From Ashinkailepas kermadecensis (lineage: Eukaryota; Arthropoda; Thecostraca; Neolepadidae): a stretch of DNA of 64,000 nt. Position numbers and translations under genes: made by a program. This document shows, in pieces, positions 23,901 to 35,200 of this stretch (the stretch's first letter is position 1; every line of letters starts with the position of its first letter). The DNA is taken from positions 72,501 through 136,500 of the forward strand of contig JAOTOM010004012.1 in the NCBI GenBank assembly GCA_034440615.1, written 5' to 3'. The notes under the pieces were generated by a model. The model worked only from the letters and a program-made list of their open reading frames with translations. It searched no databases and was not told the DNA's origin.

Positions 23901-24674
23901 GTCGGCGATGAGGGTCTTGGGAAGAGTGGTAAAGTTGAAGGTAAGGACAAGGAGGCTTGTATCTCGTTTCTTTCCGTCTTTAAAGGAGGTGATGCGGTGG
24001 ACGTGGGTCATCCCTCCGGCCTGAGCTTCGTCTGGATATCTGCTTCAGACATGAAGCGGAGCTCCGGCGCGAAGATGGTGCCCTTGGTGGTGTTGCGGTT
24101 GGAATGTAGGGTAATGGTGACGGATTTACCACAAAATGTGGTGGTACGGAGGAGGGCTTTGGTCTGGGCTCGGGTTTGGGATTTAATGACGAGGGTTCCG
24201 TTGGCAGGGTCTTCGATGTCAGGATTGGTTAAGGAGCAGATGGCGAGGAGTTGCTTGGTCGGCCAGAAAACGTTAATACGGCGGAAGGAAACGGATTCCT
24301 CGACAGGCTTGACAACTATGTAAGAGCCAGCACTGTCGAGGTGGGGTTCGATGGTTTGGATGGGTTCAGGTGGAAAGCGCGTGGTCTGGTTCGAGCATGA
24401 GTCAGCGGCGTGGAGAGTGATGGTCTGGTTCTGATTGCGAGACGAGGTCGTGGTCTTGGGACGAGCAGGGGTCGGTGAGGCACAGAGGGCTTCCATGGCG
24501 TCATCCAAAGGGATAGTCCGGAGCGGGTCATTAATGGTTATATCAAGTGGGGGAGCATCAGGGGCCGAGTCCGGGGTCGTGCGATGGTCGTCAGGTGTAG
24601 CTAGTGGTGGAAATTCCGTCTCGGAGTCCGGTGGCGAGCTGGGGTCGGTGCCCTTCTTTCGTTTTTTTCCCCAT

Positions 24675-25170
24675 CGCGGGGAAAAACCTACCTAACGAAT
24701 TATAAATAAACACGAAGGACGCACAGAAAACAGGGAACAATAGTACGTCGATGAAAAACCAGATGGGGCGACGGGTGTCACCCCACTGGGAAACGAAATA
24801 CGAAAAGAGTGACGGGTGTCACCCCACGCAAAATGAAAAATTAAGGACTGCAGAACCAGCAGTCAGTCTGGCCAGAAATGGCACGGCGGAGTGTTCTGTG
24901 AGCTTTGGTAGCTAGTAATGCGTACGCAAATAGTATTGAACACTCCATGATGAACACAAGCAGGCAATTATATATGTACAATTTACACATTTCAGTAATT
25001 TGCAAAAGGAATGGTGAAATGTTCTCGCCATCATGTTCAGAAATGGATTTATACAATATTTTGTTCGAGCTAGAGCAGGGCCTCCTCTAACATGTTAACT
25101 AGGTAGGATGCGTCCCACCTAGTGCCGTGAAATCCCACCTAGTGGAGTGAAAAATCTCACCTAGTCAAAG
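24675..25170. other. Probable 5' flank of the minus-strand LINE and spacer
   Basis: GACGGGTGTCACCCCAC occurs twice (about 24766 and 24811), as in a LINE 5' leader. The rest has no feature except (C)ACCTAGT-type repeats at 25098-25165. Confidence 0.4.
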
Positions 25171-25174
25171 GGAG

Positions 25175-25208
25175 ATGCAATAGAGGAAGCATGCTTCCTC
25201 TATTGCAT
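25175..25208. repeat. Perfect 34-bp palindrome
   Basis: ATGCAATAGAGGAAGCA is followed immediately by its exact reverse complement, with no spacer. It is therefore an uninterrupted 34-bp palindrome. Confidence 0.97.
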
Positions 25209-25364
25209 TTCCATATGTATTGGTTGCAACCAAACAAAAAGACCTTTGTATAGTTCCGATAGCGGAAGTGATTTTTCCTTGCATCGGTGCGTTTTTATCA
25301 AACGCCGCCGAAAGCTGCCCCCCCCTCCTCCAGACCAGTGGGCTAGATCCGCCAGTGCATCTGC

Positions 25365-25404
25365 CATACATACATTTGCTTTACGTACATTTGTCCGGGT
25401 ACCG
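25365..25404. mobile_element. Isolated end of the same foldback family
   Basis: ACATTTGCTTTACGTACATT followed by TGTCCGGGTACCGT matches the right terminus of the element at 8053-9472 (ACATTTGTCCGGTTACCGT). No opposite arm is seen nearby, so this is a solo or truncated end. Confidence 0.6.
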
Positions 25405-25409
25405 TATCC

Positions 25410-28150
25410 CTTATCTGCTCCTGCAAACTCCCGTTCCCAACTATTGTTCATAGATGGCAGCACCAGTACCCCTGATAACGTCCAGATGAGATAACACATC
25501 ACATGACGATCACAAGAGAGACGCCTGCAGCGACATCTACGTTGATTAAGTTGAAGTTTAAATGTAGCCCATAAGCTGAATTTGGAAATATTCCCGCCTT
25601 CGCTGTGGTAGGTAATTCCTTCACTGCCCTCGCCTGACCAAAAGTTTTGGAAACGATCAGCCCCTAGTCCTGTCCTTTGATCGTTCTGCACCTTCCACAA
25701 TTTGCATTCCTTCGTCGTCTCATGTTTAGTTCCTCCATATTCGTTTGTTTTCCTACGCTAGCAACCAGTTCCGTTCTGTTGTCGTCTTGTATGTGTTCTC
25801 ATGCCTTCATTTTGGCATCCTATCTCTTCTAAGTCAATTCGGCGTGCCGTTCAACCCATTTACTCCCTTGTCCCTTCATTTTCTATTCACAGTCACTTTG
25901 CCTTTCGTCAATCCTTTATCATAATTACATCGTGGTTCATTGTCGTCACTCATCATCACATGATACATTTCATAAACATAGTGGGTATTTTAAACAAATG
26001 TATTTCTGGCAACGCTCAATGACTGATTGGTTCCTTTTCTTCTGGAGAAATGAACCATTGTGTGATGAATGATCATTGGCTCGTTGCATAGATTTCATGG
26101 ATGCGATCAAAGAACCTCCTACCTTTGAAATAATAGAACGTAGAGAAGTCCTCAGGTATAGCCCGTGGTTAATCATGCTGCCAAATTATTTCACACCGTC
26201 ATTCCTTAAGTACCTATTGCTGATAAGGTAAAAGTGTTCTGATAACAGTGCGACCGGGGCCTTTGTGTGATGTGGGGGCGCTTGGTATTTAGATCAGGCG
26301 CTGTCTGCGAAGCCTCTATCCCGCCTTGGGCTGCTCATAATTATTTTAATTTGTGCATGGTGGGCTTATTTTCATAAGAGACGTAAGTATGTATGTAGGT
26401 ACCTAGGTAGGTATTTGCTACTTTAAGTGGCAGGCTCCTTTTTGCGATACCTACTTCAAGTTCTTACTGTTCTTCTTTTTTCTTTCTGTCAGCAATAGCA
26501 ATTTGGGTATTATTAGAGATCAGGGTAAAATCTGATACTTTGGATTTTTAATATGGTGTATTTTAACATGAAAAGACTGACTACTAATTTTCTCAGCAAA
26601 TGATTACTTTTCAGTTGGCAAATAAATACACGATCATAATCTTCACTCTACAAATATAGCCCATCCATACCTGGTGTGTTGCAGACGTGATAAAGAAGAA
26701 ATTCAACACTTCATGCACTTAATTCAATGCTCTTTGACATTGAAAACCTTATGTTTCTGGCTTAATTCCATATTCGTTTCCAAGAAGGAATATTTGCAGC
26801 CAGACGTGTCTGTAACCTTCAAACAAGGCCAAAAGTTCCTTGTGATGCTGTTAATGTTAGCTGCAGTGCTAATGATGTTTGCCTAGATTTGATGATTTAG
26901 TCTAATAGTTTGCTTGGATGATTCTGGTTGTCCAGTTAGGTTAGGTTTGGTTAGATTATATATTATATATATTATGCTATGTTATGTTAGTCTAGGTTAG
27001 GTTATGTTATTTTATTTGTTCTATGATTTATCTATTCATATGTAATTTTTCAACTCGACTGAGCAGCAGTCGGTAGACAAACAAGATGCAGCCATTTGCA
27101 AGATATGCAACATATCAGTGTAAGTTAAGCTTTGCAGTGTATGGGCTGCATTCCAGTATCTCACATAATTAAGCTTTCTTTTGAGGATAAAGTCATAAAA
27201 AGTCATAAAGTATTAAGGCTTAATAAGAGCCACAGGGGCCCATCTGGGTTAAGCCTATCTAGAAAAGGTACTAGAATGTACATACTCCCACCCCAATCAA
27301 TCCCTTATCCCAAGTTCCGAGGAAGCTATATATCCCAGCCCATCTAACACCACTCACTTGCTACCGCCTAACACCCTCAATAATCACAAGCTCCTCCCAT
27401 CACACCTCCCCTCCCATCACAATTGAGGACAATCATGCAGGTTTATAATTATTCTGACAACACAGTGTCATTCCCAGAGAGAGGTTATTTGCTCAAATTG
27501 TTCCAAGGTCTGCCATTATTTGTTTTTAAGGAATTCCACAGCTGCAATATTCATGATTTCCTTCTCCAAGCATTGAAGCTTTACAAGCCACAGTCCGAAC
27601 ACTGCTGGTCAGTCTGACACCTTTGAGGTATAAACGAGCCACAGCCCAGATGATCCCATTAAGGTATTTAAATGTTTGCAGCATTGACTCATAAAATACT
27701 GTTAATATTATAGCACATTTCCTCCTTAAATGCCTATGATGCCATCAATTGCATCGACCACCATTGACTTAAAAGTAATCATTTGTGGAGAAAATGAGTG
27801 GTTGTGTTGTCTTAACCACATGAAAAAGCATTGTATTCAAAGAAAATTCCAAAGAATCAAATTTTACCTTCATCTCTAAATTTACAGAAATTTGTGCATG
27901 TCATATAGAAATGCCAAGCTAGGATAGCAAGGTGTAAATTTGTGCTTTAATGCATTTTGTAAATGATTGTCTTTTCAGAATGCTGTGTTTATGAATGTGA
28001 TTCAGAAGATGTGACCACTTGCTTTTACCACTCGCACTTACCTTTGAGTTGATCATAGTAAGCATTCCAACACACATTCATCAAACTAGTGACAGATTCA
28101 TATTGATATTGAGTTTGATACTCACAGGAAGGGCAGACTCTTCTGATTCC
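25410..28150. other. Long non-coding stretch
   Basis: AT-rich, with no coding frame, RNA gene or transposon that I can support. A short stretch at 26935-27010 has degenerate GGTTAG/GGTTATG repeats that only loosely resemble arthropod telomeric repeats. Confidence 0.5.
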
Positions 28151-28241
28151 ATTCAAAATTGGTACACAGGTATAACTTGATGCACTGATCATCATGAGCA
28201 TAAAAGCTAAGAGGGCCATTCATGAACAGCTGAGTTATTCA

Positions 28242-28254
28242 AGGTCAAAGGTCA
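28242..28254 (+). promoter_or_regulatory. Perfect DR1 nuclear-receptor motif upstream of the V-ATPase gene
   Basis: AGGTCAAAGGTCA is two AGGTCA half-sites spaced by one base, the consensus for RXR/HNF4-type receptors. It lies about 840 bp upstream of the start codon inside a tandem duplication. The second copy of the duplication (near 28553-28563) carries a degenerate version. Function is inferred from the motif only. Confidence 0.3.
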
Positions 28255-28294
28255 GGCTCATTGAGGTCAGACTCTTCAGATTCCCTTCAAAATT

Positions 28295-28457
28295 AGGGAC
28301 GAGTGGTCTAGGGGTAAGATGCTCGTCTCACAATCGAAAGGTTGTGGGTTCGAGTCTCACCTGTCGCTACTCTTCGCCCGCGACCAATCGGCGTGAGAGA
28401 TTGGCGACGCTACATGACTCGACGGTCGATGTGTCGTAAAAACCAATAACCAACCAA
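28295..28457 (+). mobile_element. tRNA-derived SINE, copy 1
   Basis: A 163-bp element flanked by CCCTTCAAAATT on both sides (28283-28294 and 28458-28469). The head has RNA polymerase III boxes (TGGTCTAGGGGTAAGATG and GGGTTCGAGTCTC) and resembles a tRNA. The body contains CGACCAATCGGCGTGAGAG and ATTGGCGACGCTA, whose CCAATC/GATTGG arms can pair. The 3' end is a short CAATAACCAACCAACC tail. It lies about 640 bp upstream of the V-ATPase start codon. Confidence 0.9.
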
Positions 28458-28589
28458 CCCTTCAAAATTGATACACAGGGTATAACTTGATGCACTGATC
28501 ATCATGAGCATAAAAGCTAAGAGGGGCATTCATAAACAGCTGAGATATTCAAAGTCAAAGGTTCATGCACATCAAGGTTCATTTTCAAT

Positions 28590-28835
28590 CTCCATGTGTT
28601 TCATTTTCAGTCTCCACATATTGTGTTTCATTTTCAGTCTCCACATATTATTGTGCTTCATTATCAATCTCCACTGTCATTATCAGTATCCACATATCAT
28701 TGTGTTTCATTATCAGTGACTACATATCATTGTATTTCATTATCAGTCACCACATATCATTTTGTTTAATTAGCAGTTCCCACATATTGTGTTTCATTAT
28801 CAGTCTCCACATACTATTATGTTCCATTATCAGCC
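28590..28835. repeat. AT-rich minisatellite, 27-36 bp unit
   Basis: About seven copies of a CAGTCTCCACATATCATTGT-like unit with GTTTCATTAT. No coding meaning. Confidence 0.85.
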
Positions 28836-29096
28836 AGAGATTGATTACTTTGCTTGCATAGTCCTTTGGTCTCAGCTGCCACATGCAAATATCACATTTT
28901 CTGATTGGCTATTATGCATGGACCTTTATTCCCAGCTACAACACACCAATAACAAATTATATTCTTGGCTGTCATGCCTCTCACATTTATGATTATGCCC
29001 CGGGTATCGCTCACATACTGACACCTTCCCATCACTCCACACCATGTCTTGCTCTCAGACTCGGCGTCTCTTCCGCAGGCCCCGCGGACCTGAGCC

Positions 29097-29219
29097 ATGT
29101 CGGAGTGGGGTCTGTTCCGGAGCGAGCGCATGACGCTCTGTCAGCTATTTCTGCAGGCGGAGGCGGCTTACAACTGCATCTCCGAGCTGGGGGAGCTCGG
29201 TGTCGTCCAGTTTAGAGAT
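29097..29219 (+). CDS. Vha100: V-ATPase subunit a, coding exon 1 (residues 1-41)
   Basis: Begins [20 protein letters not shown] and continues into the conserved [14 protein letters not shown] block at the start of the family. The ATG sits in gccATGt context and is the first methionine of the conserved N-terminus. The exon ends in phase 0 at a GTGAGT donor. A pyrimidine-rich stretch followed by CAG ends at 29078, 18 nt before the ATG, so this could be the second exon behind an untranslated first exon. Confidence 0.93.
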
Positions 29220-32200
29220 GTGAGTCATTGTGCTGCAAGCATGTGTCCTGGTACTGGTTGGAGATGCAGATCATTATGGTGCTGGCATGCCTGTTTGTGC
29301 TGTTTTGAGTTGTGAATCGGTCCAGTGCAGCTATGCATGTTAATGCTCCTTGAATGATTCAGTTCCTGCAGTTAAAGTGCGTTGGTGGCGATGTGCGAGG
29401 ATGTGTTGTTGGTGCAGTTCGGGCTTGTGAATCGGTGGTAGTCAGATATAAAACACGAGGTAATTTCTGTTGGTTGATAATGACTTTATAGGTCCTTTGC
29501 CCCGATCCCGGTGTGGGTACAAACCTTCTTCCTGTTGTTGAGATTTACAGTCTGATGCGCCAACCAGCCTTTTACGTGTAACGAAGTTCTTTATCCCTTG
29601 CTTGGTATTTCGATTTAGTTATGTGGGGGCAAACTTCTTTGGGCTATGTGATAGAACTATGGGCCTCAACGTTGGCGATATTAAAGACCCGGGTTATAAA
29701 TACAATAGCGCTATATCTCAGAGCTCTGATCTGCACATCTCTTGACAGGTACCACACAATCCAGCACTTATATTTGTGCCATTAATAAGCAGAAATATGG
29801 CGACAATAATTCAGATTCCAATAGTGCAGCGTATAGACAAATTATCACCATAGTGCCTTTAAACGACCGACAGCTCAAACTGCTCAACAGACGATTCACA
29901 CGGCCATCCGCACATCTTCATACATCTTGTCATACAACAGCCACATCTTCATACATCAGTACATTGGGCCGTCATACATCTAAAGGCTTCAACATCCATC
30001 TCAACAGTCAGATCTTGTAATATGTCACCACATCACGGCACATCATCTCCGTCTCTAGTTACACATTCAATTATTCAAGAGACTACAGCGTTCACATACG
30101 ATTCAGCTTATATCCCGACCGGTCTTCATAAGCGCTACAACTCTCATCTCGTAAGCTTACATTTCATAAGTCACACAGCGACTCTCAGGCAGAGTCCAGA
30201 CGTACCTCTAGCGACTGGCCTGACGGCCAGTCGCCTTCGCCGGAGGGCCAAGCCCCAACCGCTCGCGTCGACAGCTCGGTGACAAGTGTCAGAGAGCCTT
30301 CTCAATTCTCCACGAGCTCAACGTGACGGCCACCGCCCGTGACACGTCATGATCACGACTGACTGCGCATTCCAGGGCATCCGTCCTGTCCTGGACATCC
30401 GACAACTGACAACAATGGCTCGCACCCGATGAACTCTACTGCACTGGCGGGTCGCGCCGTCCCTCTGACATCAGAGACATTCCCAGAGTCACTCAGAGGC
30501 TGAGTCAGCGTGCCGGCCGTCGGCACGTGTTGGCTGACCTTAGCGCATACCTCCAGACAATACTGATACGGCGGCTCCGCGCTGCAGCCTGGCGTCACAG
30601 CGCCGAGCCGCGTCACTTCCGACTGACGCGGCAGAGGAATCACTGCCTCCGTCTGATCTCAGAGCCAGCTCCGATCGCTCGACTCTCAGTGCTGTCCGCA
30701 TCACATCACAAGACAATGGTGATCCAGTAACATGTCACCAGACTGCTGAGCCAGCTGCACACAGGCAACCGGAAGGTCGGGGCGTAGAGCCCATCTGTCA
30801 TACCTGTTATCCCACACAAACACACACTGCACTCGAGACATACCTGACATATTGTTACCACAGTGGAGTTGGCCTGAGCGCGGCGCCGCGAGCAGACGCG
30901 TCTCGGTCGCTCGCCCAACCTTTCCCTGACCCTCTTCGTTGCCTCTGTATATAGGTTGTGCGAAACTCCGTGAGAAGTGAACCAGAAAGAGTGAAAAGTG
31001 TACCAGAAAAAAAGAAGTGCAATATCGAACCGGCGTACCTACACGCTCCACGTGCGCGAAGTGGCTGAACTCCTTAGTGGAAATTTATGCTGGTTATTCC
31101 TGACGGAAATTATGCAGTGATTGCACAGTTATTGGACGCCTGAAAAACTGAGTGAGTGAAGAAGTGACAGCGCCTTTCTCTATATCGACTTCCCTTGCAT
31201 CAATCATCAGCTACTGCCCGTGGTTAGTCTTCTTTCCGACACTGCAGCGGATAAGGCTGACTGACTGACGCCTTGGTGCCGCTCGGAATTGCTGTGCCTC
31301 CAGCAATAGTGTTCTTCATCGTCTATCTACAGCTCTACCAGTTTTCATCATGCACAATGAAATCATCAGGCTGCTGCTATCCATCGCCCTTGTTCAAATT
31401 TTCACCGCCTTTACGTCCCCCGGTCACCCGGGCTCGCAACGGGCACGCAGCCGTTCCGTCCGTGACGTCATCACCGCCGCGGCCTTCGCCTCCGCCTCCG
31501 CCAGTCATCAGCTCACGCTCCCCTCGGTCAACCCGACTGAGGGGAGCGTCGCCGTTATAAAAACAGCGCCCAAGAAAACACGCCGGGGCAGGCGCGGCGC
31601 CAGGGGCGGCAGAAGACGCGGATCGCGGGGCGGAACAAGCCATGTGGCAGCTCAACAGCGCAAAGGACAGCTCCACCTGGGACTCATCAATGCCCAATAT
31701 ATCAAACCCAAGCTAGCTGAGCTACACAACGACCTTCGTTCTTACTCTCTAGACCTAGCTGTGGTGACTGAGACCTGGCTGCGACCTAGCACCCCCACAC
31801 GTCTCATTAACTTCTCCGGTTACCAAGTGAAACGCGCGAACCGACCAGACTCTAGTGGTTACGGTGGGGTGGCGATTATCGCCAAGTCAGCACTAACTTT
31901 TACCGTTTTGAAAATGTCTACGCCTCCGAACTCGAGCTGCAAACTAGAATCACCCTGGGCCAAAGTCAAAGGGAAAAGCGGAAAGTATTTCATTCTAGCG
32001 GCAATCTATCGGCCTCCTCGTGACACTCTTCCTGCCTTAAATGATGACTTCGCTGAGCTCGAAAGACAGGTTCAATTGGCGACACTGAACTTTACCGGCA
32101 CTTTCTACCTCGCAGGTGATCTAAATTGCAACCTTCTCGACACGGCTAATAGCCCCAGCAAAACACACCTGCTTGAGTTCATAGCAACTATTCTCTTACC

Positions 32201-35200
32201 GTGACAGTGCAGCGCCCTACATTCGCCACAGGCTCTTTATTGGATGTCATCTTAACAAACTCGCCCATCCCTGTCGGCAGAACCAGAGTGAGTTGCTGCC
32301 ACTACAGTCCTCACAAAGTTATCATGTTCCATTAAAATAAACAGGCCTGCCTCAGTTAACACCGTGATAAAGTCACGTTCTTACGGACGGGTGGATACCT
32401 CGGAACTGTCCCTTGACCTTGGTGAGATCGACTGGGTCCAGGTCACTGGGCGCATCTTAGTAACTGACAAATGGAACACCCTGCTGAAATTGCTGACACC
32501 TATTCTCGACGAGCACCTGCCACTCAGAAACATCAAAATTCGGAACCCAACAGCACCACATGTCAGCGAAGCTACCAAACAGCTCATGCACCGGCGAAAT
32601 GTAGCTTTGCACTTGCAAGATAGAAGCACATACAAAGCACTTAACAGACAAGTTCGCTCAGCTATTAGAGCTGACTGTAGGGACGAGATTAGCAGAATGA
32701 TAGCTCAGAAAGGCCCATCAGCTGCGTGGCGTGCTATTAAGCCCATTATCGACACCACAAAAGGCTCTCATAGAGTTCAACCTCCAACTTCTGGATTCCT
32801 TCTGGCCCTGAGCCACCTGCGTCACCATCTGCCAGCCAGTACCCTCTTCACTATAGTCAATAGCCTAGTTATATCCAATATCCGCTACTGCATATCTGTT
32901 TACGGGAACGGGTCGGCAGCAAACATCCACGGACTAGACAAGATCATTAACTTCGCCACCAGAGTCGTGTCAGGTCTACGGAAATTTGATCATATTTCTG
33001 ATGCCCATAACGAGTTGGGTCTCCTCGCCGCAACTGATCTGCACTTATTTCACAGCCTTACTTTGCTCCACAAGATCATTCCCAATGCAGTCGACGCGCC
33101 CTAAAGCACAAATCCACCACAACAAGATCATTCTGATGGGTGAGCCAACGCACATTGCCGGTCAAATCACTGCAAACTCTACCCTGCGAAACCGCCATAC
33201 GCGTGCAGACGACCACCTGCCCGCCGCCATACAGGCCGCAGAAAATTTATCTACTCGTCTGTCTTCCACTATAACAAACTCTCTACTGAAACAAAATCAT
33301 CGAGGCTGTCTAAACATCAAGAAACATGCACTAGCTTATCTCCACGAGCAACACTAGCCACACAAAAAAGCTTTCAAAATGGATTTGTGTACACTATGAA
33401 CTCACATTTAGGCCATCACTTTCCTATCACTACTATACACTACTCGTTTATAGCTCGTGTTGCAAGCACGTGTACAAGTGTGTAGTGCAGATAGTGATAT
33501 GGGTATTGTATTATGTTGGTGTATGAATGTTTGTTGCGCATCTGCTCCCACTATTGACCACAAATCTATCCTTTCTTTATAATATCTGTGAGTTATACCC
33601 AGACTGTCCATAACAGCCAATACACATGGAGGGCATGTATCGTGAAATAAATAAATAAAGTGACAGGACCTGTCACGTCCAGTCATACTATTGTCATACC
33701 ATTAATGTACTTACACGCATGTCATCTCACTGTCATTGTTGGTTGGTTATTAGTTTTTACGACACGTCGACCGTTGAGTCATATAGCGTCGCCAATCTCT
33801 CACGCCGATTGGTCGCGGGCGAAGAGCAGCGACAGGTGAGATTCGGACCCACAATCTTTCGATTGTGAGACGGGCATCTTACCCCTAGACCACTCGTCCG
33901 ACATCTCACTGTCATTTACACATACATACGCACCTGCCTGACTGTTCCCAGAATAGAATCACTGACATATCACTCATTGATGGTCACATCACCTCGCTGG
34001 CATTCACAGTCACTTCAGACATTTCATCAGATCAGAGGCGGCGGCTCCTGCATCGGGGTCACGTCGTCAGACGACGGTGGCAGTACCAGGGTGTCAGATA
34101 GCTATGCACCTGACCGGAAACAATAGCCTATTGGCCTCGGCGGCGGTCGGCGGTAGTGCCGACGTAAGCTGCTCGGCCGACCCGTGGTATGGTGCCTGCC
34201 GGTACCTGTCTCGACATTCAGTGGGGTGTACTGTAGGGGAGGGGCTAAATTTATGGAATTAAAGTGCCCCCACAACCAGCTTTTCTACATACGTCCTCCG
34301 TCCAACAGCCAGCACACGAGTCACATCCCTTCAGTATATTTAATCCAACTTTTAGCCTGATTAGATGTAAAATATATTGCAAAAGCCAAGTTGTGCGTTT
34401 TGGTGATTTTATGGGTTCACAGACTATCATAAGTTCGGTTTCTTGCTGAAATCCTGGGCCTGCCACTCAATCGATAATTCCAACCCAACGACAGAACTTC
34501 CCGGCTTGTAACACGTCTGCCAATGTTCCGACACAGCCATCCCGTTGCCGCATATCCATCCCCATCAGATCAATTGCCAGATGATCGTCCCAGCCAGGGG
34601 CTGAATTCAACAGCGACTCGAACCGTGGGTTGCCTCAGTAGCGAAGGCCCATGGCTATGAGCACTCGACAAACTGAGCAACCAGGGATGCCTTCTGAAGC
34701 AAACAAAAGTCCGATGTTGTTGCCAGGTGGCCACTGTAGCGCAGTCGGTAGAGTGTCGGACTCTTGATCGCAAGACTGTGTGTTCGAATCTCACAACTGG
34801 CGGCATTTACCGAGTCCACTCGCGACCAATCGGTGTGAGAGGTTGGCGACGCTATATGACCTAGCGGTTGAATACGTCGTAAAAGAACCCAAGGTTCTTT
34901 TCTAATGTTGGCATGTCACCGTTTATGGCTTGTATGCACCACGAGATCGAATAATAAATCATTGACATCAGCTGAGATGTTTAAATTAGCCTGGCTCAAA
35001 GAACCGGCTGCTCTGTTTAACAGCGCTTCGTTGCGACAGCACCCCAGACTAAGTGATGACTAAATGATAACCAAACTGATGTGCTCGGTAATGTCATTCG
35101 CTGGTATCCGATCATCTGTAGTACGAAGAGATTCGCGGAAGTTAGGCATTTCCGTGGATTCAATGACGTCCCGGACCGTAAGGCTGGCTGCCGTCTGCTG

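Larger units (their letters stand above)
21350..24674 (-). pseudogene. LINE ORF1 on the minus strand, split by a transposon
   Basis: The N-terminal part is at 24674 down to 23901 and the C-terminal part at 21641 down to about 21350. The second part carries zinc knuckles CFNCQRIGHGSKTC, CPKCGEPPHPDSTC and CLNCNTSDHLTTSNLC, typical of LINE gag-like proteins that bind RNA. The first part has an RRM-like segment (VNVFWPTKQLL-type; here INVFWPTKQLLAICSL). The interval 21642-23900 is an insertion, and its 8-bp target duplication explains the break. A candidate ATG at 24674 is one base out of frame across a 7-A run. No ORF2 follows; the LINE stops at the array at 21.35 kb. Confidence 0.8.
28128..28565. 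repeat. Tandem duplication of about 134 bp, second copy split by a SINE
   Basis: The segment from GACTCTTCTGATTCC through GTATAACTTGATGCACTGAT to the AAGGTCAAAGGT block occurs twice, at about 28136-28255 and again at 28269-28294 plus 28470-28562. The SINE at 28295-28457 interrupts the second copy. Confidence 0.85.
31250..33660 (+). mobile_element. CR1-like LINE with the reverse transcriptase core deleted
   Basis: An APE endonuclease at about 31680-32330 ([58 protein letters not shown], and, after a frameshift near 32190, [11 protein letters not shown]) is followed at 32364-33104 by the pre-RT helical region. This joins directly (near 32780-32800) to the C-terminal part ([40 protein letters not shown]). 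The central catalytic RT blocks, including YADD, are absent. The end AATAAATAAATAAAG (33646-33660) is a CR1/L2-group type tail. The element cannot be autonomous. Confidence 0.85.

Noticed and set aside
26935..27010. Interstitial telomeric repeat
   Set aside because: Only a few degenerate GGTTAG/GGTTATG words, not a regular TTAGG array.
28299..28372. Functional tRNA gene
   Set aside because: The pol III boxes belong to a SINE with body, tail and target duplications. Acceptor and anticodon stems do not pair well.
34728..34803. Functional tRNA-Lys gene
   Set aside because: The anticodon-loop resemblance is good but the stem has mismatches and the SINE body follows directly.
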